Source: Limnephilus marmoratus (Eukaryota > Arthropoda > Insecta > Trichoptera > Limnephilidae). Taken from it: a DNA stretch of 64,000 bases. Numbering within the stretch: the stretch's first letter is position 1; each line of letters begins with the position of its first letter. The position numbers and the translations under genes are program-made. Below, piece after piece: positions 53,301 to 62,300 of the stretch. The notes under the pieces are model-generated. The model did no database searches. It saw nothing but the letters and a program-made list of their open reading frames with translations, and was not told the DNA's origin. Where the stretch lies: positions 27,227,286 to 27,291,285 of the forward strand of contig OU862913.1 in the NCBI GenBank assembly GCA_917880885.1, written 5' to 3'.

Positions 53301-56300
53301 CACTTACACAATAAACACATAACCCCCAAAGTGGTGACCCCTGTGAATAAACGAATTACGCGAAATAATATCTTGTATATATTTGCAATCGTAATCAACA
53401 CAAATTTAACTATAAAGTGAACCAACAACCAAGCCTATTGACCGAAGGTTTACGGCAGATTCCCGGGCGAATTAACTCTGTGAGTATCTTTTTATCATTT
53501 ATCACTGCTACAATAATTTGTATTTTCTTGAAATATCTTAAACATTCATATCGTAAATTACGATTTATTCTTGCTTGCCAACTATATTGTTGACATTTTG
53601 TTGCAATAAATTATCGCCCGGTAATCAAAAATTAAAATTAATAATACCTACAACCAGTAACACAGTATTACCTACACGGGTTTCAAATAATAGATGCATG
53701 TCGACCCATAATAAAAAAACTTTTTTTGCAATGGATTAAGCTTGCCTAAATTTACATTTCAGGAAATTTATCATCGAGGAACCTTCAGTCAAATACCTAC
53801 TGACAGTCTGCAGCTCGCAGCCGGTAATTAGCAGCCTCACGGGAGCTGAAATATTATCACGGACCTTTGTCGCCGCACAACGGAATATATTTTTAAAAAG
53901 TGTCTTTTTTAAACTGGTATTCTTGTATAAGGTACTGTATCTGACCCCAAAATATAGTGTCCTTTTATAATTTGAATTACAGGTTTTTAAATTATTTATT
54001 GTCGCAAAATATTTTCCAATGGTATTCAGTAATCTCAATCCTCGGCAACATGTCTACCGACGAAGCAAACTCCTCAAATTCCTCAAGCAAACCTCAAGAT
54101 GCTCCTGAACAACTTCATATTGGCGTCAAACTACCTCCCTGTTGGCTGGTCCGGGTCTCGCAGACAACCCAATTACACGCGCAATCTGGATGCAACGACT
54201 TCCGCAAAATATTCAAGCAATCCTTTCTATATTTCCCGAGGAACAACTCTCTATCATGGCAGAAAAAGCTGAAAAAATCCTCGAATTTTACAACAAACCC
54301 GAAACATGCAGTGTCGACAGCCCTCATCAAGGATTTTTCAACACTTCTACCCTACCGAGAAACTCCTCCTCATGCTCCAAAAACAAATCGCAGATTTAAC
54401 CAGCGTAATCGAGCATCTCAAGTCGCAAAACGATAGAAGCACGCAATATCAGTCTCGCCGACAAACATTTTCTCGCCAGAAATCAGGCTACAATAATTAT
54501 GTACCAACTCGTGCAAACTACTCAACTAGACGGAACTCATCTCAACACAATGGATTTACTAACCAATATTGTTTTTTCCACAATCAATTTGGAAAGAAAG
54601 CCTACAAATATATAGCGCCGTGCACATTCAATTCGAATAAATTCGAAAAATCACCGCCCTAATTGCGGTACTTCAAAAAATCTTCAACTACTTTGGCACA
54701 AGAATCACAATTTGGCACCTGGACGCGCAGTTTGAAGAATGTCGCCGTTTCCACTCACAGCAGTAACACGCTACGACAACTAGTCTAGCTAACTTTGCCC
54801 CTGTTCAACTAGAACAGGCAGAGGGCCTTGCCTCTGTTCAACTAGAACAAGCAGCCAAACCGGTCTCGCGGCAGCAACTAGCCCCCGCAAACAAACTCCA
54901 CCATTGCAAACCGCACCTCGCGGCAATGCTGGATCCAGCATAATTTTTCGGTTCTGCACGTAACAACGTATCGTCACTTGGAGACACCAGAAAAAACAAA
55001 CCTTGCACCTACGGCTTGACTACTTCCAGAGCAAACAGCATTACACAGCTCCTGCAAAAACATGTCCAAAACCATTGCCCGTAACACTCGACAGCAAACA
55101 GCAATCAGTTGTATCGTCATGTTACTCAAGAAAGAAGAAAGAAGAAAAAATATTTATCTCCAAAAAAAAAAAAAAACAACAATAATAATAAAATAATTTT
55201 TTGTGCACTTCCATATAAAAAAAAAAACAAACAAAAACATTTTTTCTAATAGCAATTATCCCTGTCATAACTTAACTGAATTTAAATTAACATCATGCAT
55301 TTATTTTCAAGTAGTCAAATTTACTGCATTCCTAACACTATTATTATTTGTTCAAAATGAGTTTATCGCTAAATAATAAACACTATTAGCAAGTAATTAG
55401 CGAGCGCACAGTCTACTTATACAGAAATATTATTTCAAACTTTGTTATATCTCAGCCAATATAAGAGACTAATACATTGTCATAATAGGTACATTTCTTG
55501 AATTTTCTAACAATTCACTTTCTATGCCCACAGGTCCCGACGTTGACCAACCCCCGGAGCCTTCTCACTAGGGGTTGTAATGGTGTAGGAGTCTTCGGGA
55601 AGGGGGCTGATGTGGAGGACGAAAAAAGGACACTGATCTGCATCGTCGGGCCACCCGATTGGTCCCTCAGGCACCAATTGGATACAGACCTTTCCTCAAG
55701 CAACTGGCCTCGCTTGCATCAAAAACTAACGATTCATTCTGCTTTAACTCTCGGTCAGAAGTAGCTGGTCTTCAATATTTGTTCGCCCTTCACATTACTT
55801 TATTATTGCATATATTTAAATTGGAGGTTTATGTGTCTGTAAATAGTGTTAATAAACTTGTAAGTATTGAATCGTCTTACTTATTCGCTTTGCCATCTAC
55901 ACACTTACACAATAAACACATAACCCCCAAAGATTGATATAAACAAATAATTTGGAATAAATTTTGCCTTTGAAAGCTATGTGACATCGAGACTTTTATC
56001 AAACTCGCTTTAAACACTTTTTTCTGTTCTTGTCGCACGATAGTACCTACCAACTGCCCAGAGCAAGTGGGATTGTGGCAATCATAATTGAAGAATTTTG
56101 GGATGCTGAAAGGAGTGATAAGAGGAAGGATGTGGGAAAGAGGAATGTCGGGAAGTACCTGCCTATTCAGATCTGATCACTTTGATCAGCAAAGCATAAC
56201 GCCGTTTTAAGCTACAAAAAAATTACATTAGCTCTGCTCAGGAGGCCCTGAGGAAAATAATTTTCGATAGGGCTTATGTAATCTTAGGGGATGCTGTGTG

Positions 56301-59300
56301 AAGGGTATTTTTAAGGAAAGGAAGAAGAGGAAGTTCTGGGATGGAAATAGGTATGAGGGGTGGGTAGGAATCTGATGGTTAATGGATGAATCCATCCCTC
56401 CAACTGAGGTGCAAGGCGATGGGTCGAGGGGTTCTGGCTGGAGAGGTCAAAAGATTTCCCCAACCAGTCTCTCGATCGCGGACAAACACATCGGCCGCCA
56501 AGACCCTGACAAACCTCACCCCATGAACTCGGTCATCCCTGCTAGGTCACCAAACGTAGCAAACCACTTGGGTGACCTATGTCAGAGGTGTTGGTTATCC
56601 AATAAATGGTTCCTGGGGCGGCGGTACCCATACCCACCTCCAAAAATGAGGAAAATTTTCAATTCTGATATTAAGAGTTTATAATTAGATTGTTGAAAGT
56701 AAATATGTTAGAACCTTTTCAGTAAATTTGTTAATATCCATCATCCAGTTGATTAGTCAGACATCTCCGATAAATCCAAATTAGAGTTGAGTATTTGGTT
56801 ATATGTGTTAATGTTAGTGTCCCCTCTATCTGGTACAATACTCAGATTACTCATAAACACCAACAACATCTATTAGACATGCACTAAAACTTTAAGTGAA
56901 GTGGTCATAGTAGGATATTTCAAATTGTCATGCTAATGTAACACACCGTTATGCCTCCCGGTATTATTTTATGGCATATTTAATATGCAAAACGCAGCCA
57001 CATGTAAATAATATTTGATTTATGGAGAGAATTCAAATATTACTTTCCTCATTAACTCAAAACATAGTATTTGGAGATGTCTGACTAATCAACTGGACCA
57101 TCGATATATCGAATTCATTAAAAAATCTATTTCTTCAAACAGGTGACTCAAACCTTTCTCAACTCTAACACAGAATTAAAAGCGGTCACTTCTTCATCTT
57201 ATTCAAATATCAAACCAAATAAGATATTCATTTACATTCATCATTTTGATAGTTATTTACAAGACGAGTTCAATTTATAATTAATAAAACAACAAACTCA
57301 CCCATAGAATTCAATGGCGTATGCAGTAGCCACCAGCCACCTGTCACTCAGTAGGGTCACCGCATCCCCCCACCAGGTGATGTCGCCTTCCTCACCAGTT
57401 CCTAAATGTCCCTGGGAACACAAACACATAATTTGCTCCAAAATAATACCTGATTTATCCTTTTGAATTGTCAAGATTAAGGCACAAGATTCCAGCTGCC
57501 TGGAACCAGTGGGACTATTGCATCTCCAATATGCGTTATGTTGTGTGATTGTTACGAGTGAAGCTCTTAGGAAGATCATTTTTACAACTCGATTAGAATT
57601 TATCATGACATTCATTTATGGGTTATTATGCCGTCCATTTTAGGTCAATATTTCGGAAAGCTTTACACTTCTAAACACATGTTTGTATGTAGAAGTGATA
57701 CCGTGTTGCAAGCTTTAATTCCCTTAATGTGGTTTTCTGTGTTTATTTTTGGTGTAGCAATCTAATAATATTATAGGGACGACAGGACTAAGCTTAATAC
57801 TTAGTTCTTGGTATCCGATATTAGACTATACAACAAAACTAAACGCATAAAACGATATTAAGAGGATTATAGCTTTAATTAAATTGATGGCCTCCGTGAT
57901 GAAGGAGTTAGTCTCTCGACTAGCAAGCCGAAGGTCACGGGATCAAATCCCGGCATGCGCAAGTAAATTTTATTTGATCAATTTGTGTTATTTCACAATT
58001 TAATAATGTATTGCATATTTGCGGCACATTCAAGAGTGAAGGAAACTCTCATTATCGCCCTGGTGTAAGACCACCATCCAGAATTGAAATGGTTTTGGAC
58101 ATATTTGGTGATCAAATCTGAATAGCCCAGTTCTTCCCCACCTTCATCTTCACCATCTCTTTCCCCTCTCAACTACCTTCAGCCTCACAAAAAAGCCCAA
58201 ATGGGGATGTCATAGTCTTTTTTTACATTAGTTCCACACAGGAGGCACTGAAAAAAATAATTTCCCTTAAGGCCTACGTAATCTTTGGGGATGCTATGGA
58301 GGGTCTTTTTAAGGAAAGGAAGGAAATGAAGTTCTGGAAAGTAAAAAGGTATGAGGGGAGGGTAGGAATCTAGGGTTCAGTGTGTCCAGGTCATTCATCC
58401 CCATATCCAGACAAACCTCACCCCATGAACATACCCTTATTCAGGCACCACTACTAATTCCCCAAACGCAGCGAACCACTTCAGGTGACCTATTGATATA
58501 CAATTTATGGTTGCCGGGGCGACGGTACCCATACCCCCTTCCAAATTGAATTTGGATTATTTAATTACTAATATTTTTTACTGCAGTCGTAATAATGTCT
58601 GTTACTTACCAAGTATGGGGCCTCTGTGGTAGTGTTTAATTTGGTCTGGTGGTATTCTGTAGTAGGGTCCGGTATGGCAGGACAGGTGTCTCCCCGCGTC
58701 CAGCCGGCGCTAGTTCGCTGGCAGGGGTAGATCTGTTCTGCCAGCTCTATGCAGTCTGTAGAGGAAACACAAATAGATAAGTAATGAACTAATGTTTTGA
58801 GAGACTAGTTATTCATTGAACTATCTACTTGATAAGAGTGGATTCATAAAGGAAGATATTCCTAATACAGCAGATGTGTATAGACAGGTAGGTAGTTCCT
58901 CTAGGCTTCGTTACCTCTGTCAGCCAAACAACTTTACCCAATAAGAAGCACAAGTGACATTATATTACATTCCAATCAGAGGCGCAGCGGGGGGGGAGGG
59001 GGGGTGGGCGGGTTTTCTATTATATTTTTAAAATTGAATTAATAAATTGTGAAACAACACAAGTTAGTGATATAAGTTTTACTTCTGCAAGGCGGGATTT
59101 AAACCCTTTGTGCGTTGTCCGAATTCGTAGCCTTACCACTCGACCACCGAAGTACAAACTTCTATAGAACATTCCAGGAAGTATCAGGAGAAGTGTAACA
59201 CCGCTCACTCCTCGACTGGAGACTTTAGTAGTGCGGCGCAGAGAACAATACTTCTTTATGATGCATATATCTCAGTTACTGGCCTCGGCCTGACACACAC

Positions 59301-62300
59301 ATCTGTAGATGGCGCCAGCAGCTCTCATTTTGTACTGGACTTCTATAATACTATTCTTTACAACTAGCTTGCATACCAAATCATACCAACTGGTCAATTG
59401 CTCTCTTAGCATATGTTTGACAATCTTTCCAAGAAGACTTCTTTATCAATTTCGTGAAAATGAAAAAATCGGAGAAATGCACGCCTATAAAATACATCAG
59501 TTTGAAAGGTTTAACTTTGTTTCAAATTATTTTGAGGAGCTCTACAGATCGCACTGTAAAGTTGGCGGCACTGCGTTAGAGCGCCTTCATTAAAAATCTA
59601 TTATTCTTCAAGGAGATTATGTTGAGAAATAAAACAAAAAATTAAATTAAATTGGTGTTTTCTTTGCCAGGCAGGAAAGTTGTCCCCCCTCCCTTGAACC
59701 TACATATGATATGGAGCTCAGGGTTCATACAGCAGGAGGCAGGACCTGTTCTAATGTTAATAATAAATCAACTAATTAATGGTAGAACTATTACACCAAC
59801 ATTCGCGGCCTGCATACCAATTTAAACTCCGTCCACCACCACCTTTTTTCTCAACGCCCCAACCTACTATTCCTGTCTGAAACGCAGATAGCCGAGCCTG
59901 TAGACGCCTCCTATCTGGACTGCCCGGGCTTCACCCTCGCAAGCAAGTTCAGACCTAAAGGAGGTGTCTGTCTCTATAGTCGAGCTGACGTCAACTGTGT
60001 GCGACTGTTGAATCTGGAAAACTCCAGATTCGACGTAATGTGGGTACGCGTCAATCTTGCCAGTACGGTAAGATTCTACGCGTGTTTATACCGCTCACCG
60101 AACCTTAGCGAATCAGACACGTCCGAGCTCTTCAAACATTTAAGCGACACTATTGATGACCTCTTGCCCCGCTACCCTATGGCAGAGTTTGTGGTCCTGG
60201 GGGACTTCAATGTTCATAACGAACCTTGGTTGAAGTTCTCAGGATCAACAGACTCGGCTGGACGCCAAGCGGAATCCTTTGCCCTTTGCTACGGATTGGA
60301 GCAAATGGTTCAGGAGCCTACAAGGGTTCCTGATGTCCAGACTCACCGTTCCAATCTGTTAGACCTATTTTTAACTACTGTGCCACACGGTTACAGTATT
60401 GAAGTCACAGCGCCTTTAGGATCGTCCGACCACTGCCTGGTGACGACATCAATCCCTGTAAACTTCAGACCACCAAACGAGAGGCTGAAGAGAAAAGTGT
60501 GGCACTATAGGTCAGCAGATTGGTTCGGTCTGCGGGCACATTTTAATGCTTTTCCGTGGTCAGCTGTCTGTTTTCGGACTTCGGATCCCTCAAGATGTGC
60601 CCCGGAAATTGGTGAGGTCATCACATCCGCGATGGATGGCTTCATCCAATCTACTGTTAAGGAAACTGGTGTAGGCTCAAAGCCGTGGTTCAGTCGACAA
60701 TTCGCTGAAGCAGTGCGACGAAAAAACGTGGCTTACCGAGCCTACAACACATCTAGAACATCCGAAGACAGAACAGCTTACAACAAAATGGCAAAGGAAA
60801 CCAAGAGAATCATAAATAGGTCAAAATTCGAGCACGACCAGCAGATCAGCAGAAAGCTGACTGCATGCCCGCATGGCAGCAGGCAATTCTGGTCGCTTGC
60901 GGGCTCAATAGGTCGCAATTTCTGCAAATCCAGTCTGCCACCTCTTACCAGACCTGACGGCTCACTAGCAAACACCGCCACCGAAAAGGCTAACTTACTA
61001 GGTAAAATGTTTGCGGATAACTCAACCCTCGATGACCAAGGTGCTGTCCCGACGTCGGTTCCTCACTGCGGTTTTCGTATGAAAAAGCTGAGGATCCGGC
61101 ATCGGGAAGTACTCCATGTTTTACGAGGGCTAGATAAAGCTAGTGGGCCTGACGGAATACCTGCCCTGGTACTGCAAAGGTGCGCTGCAGAAATAGCTCC
61201 AATTTTGACGAAGCTTTTTAAACTGTCCCTGAAGACTGGCTCTGTGCCCTCTGGTTGGAAAAAAGCGGTTATCCATCCTATTCCAAAGAAGGGTGACCGC
61301 TCCAACCCGGCCAACTACCGCCCCATAGCGATCACATCAGTTCTGTCGAAGGTGATGGAACGTGTGATCAACGACAAACTGCTCACATACCTCGAGAAGA
61401 ACAAAATTATTAACGACCGTCAATACGGATTCCGGCGGAACCGCTCGTGCGGTGATCTTCTCGCGTATGTGACGCATGTTTGGGGGCGATGCCTGGAACG
61501 TTTCGGTGAGACCCAAACGGTTGCACTGGACATATCCAAGGCCTTTGACCGGGTTTGGCACCGAGGACTTGTCAACAAACTGCGGTCTTACGGACTTCCC
61601 GCATCCTTGTGTACGTGGATTGCCGACTTCTTGAGGGAGAGGTCGATTCAGACGGTAGTCGATGGTTTCACCTCTTCCTCACACTCGATAAATGCTGGCG
61701 TCCCGCAGGGATCGGTTCTGTCTCCGACTCTGTTTTTGTTGCACATCAACGACCTTTTGTCATGTGCACCAATTCATTGTTACGCGGATGACAGTACAGT
61801 TCATGATAGCTTTTTGTTTGACAAGCCCCCAAAGGGCTCACAAACTCTAACAGCTCGTAAGGCTTTGAAGCAAAGAATGGACGGTTACCTCGAGAGTGTT
61901 TTCTCTTGGGGTAAAAATAATCTCGTTGAATTTAATGTTTCAAAGACCCAATCTTGTCTGATTACGTCTAAAAGGGATCGCAATGAAAATCTAGTCTCTT
62001 TCAACGGAAGCAATCTTCCGAACAGGCCCTTCATTGATATGCTTGGTGTAACCCTAAGTGACCAGCTCAGGTATGGGGGCTCCATCGAAGCCAGAGTAAA
62101 GTTAGCCTCCCAAAAACTGGGCGTACTGTACAGGGCCCGCAGATACTTTAATAGTACACAACTGCTAACCCTGTACAAATCGCAAGAGCGCCCCACGGTT
62201 GAATTTGGCAGCCACCTCTGGTCTGGAGCTCCAAAATACCTGAAAAATACCCTCGACCCTGTGCAGAAACGGGCGGTCCGTTTGATAGATTCTCCCATCT

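Larger units (their letters stand above)
53010..55930 (+). mobile_element. Gypsy-type LTR retrotransposon, gag-only
   Basis: LTRs 53010-53329 and 55611-55930 (320 bp), 5-bp duplication AGATT (53005-53009 and 55931-55935). TGGTGACCCC two bases after the 5' LTR is a primer-binding-site candidate; a purine tract (GGGAAGGGGG) precedes the 3' LTR. LTRs differ at roughly seven sites (about 2%), so the insertion is recent. Internal DNA holds gag but no protease, RT or integrase. It sits in an intron of the protease-homolog gene, antisense to it. Confidence 0.93.

Noticed and set aside
59309..59593. 94-codon secreted-looking protein
   Set aside because: Hydrophobic start only; intronic, no motif, likely chance.
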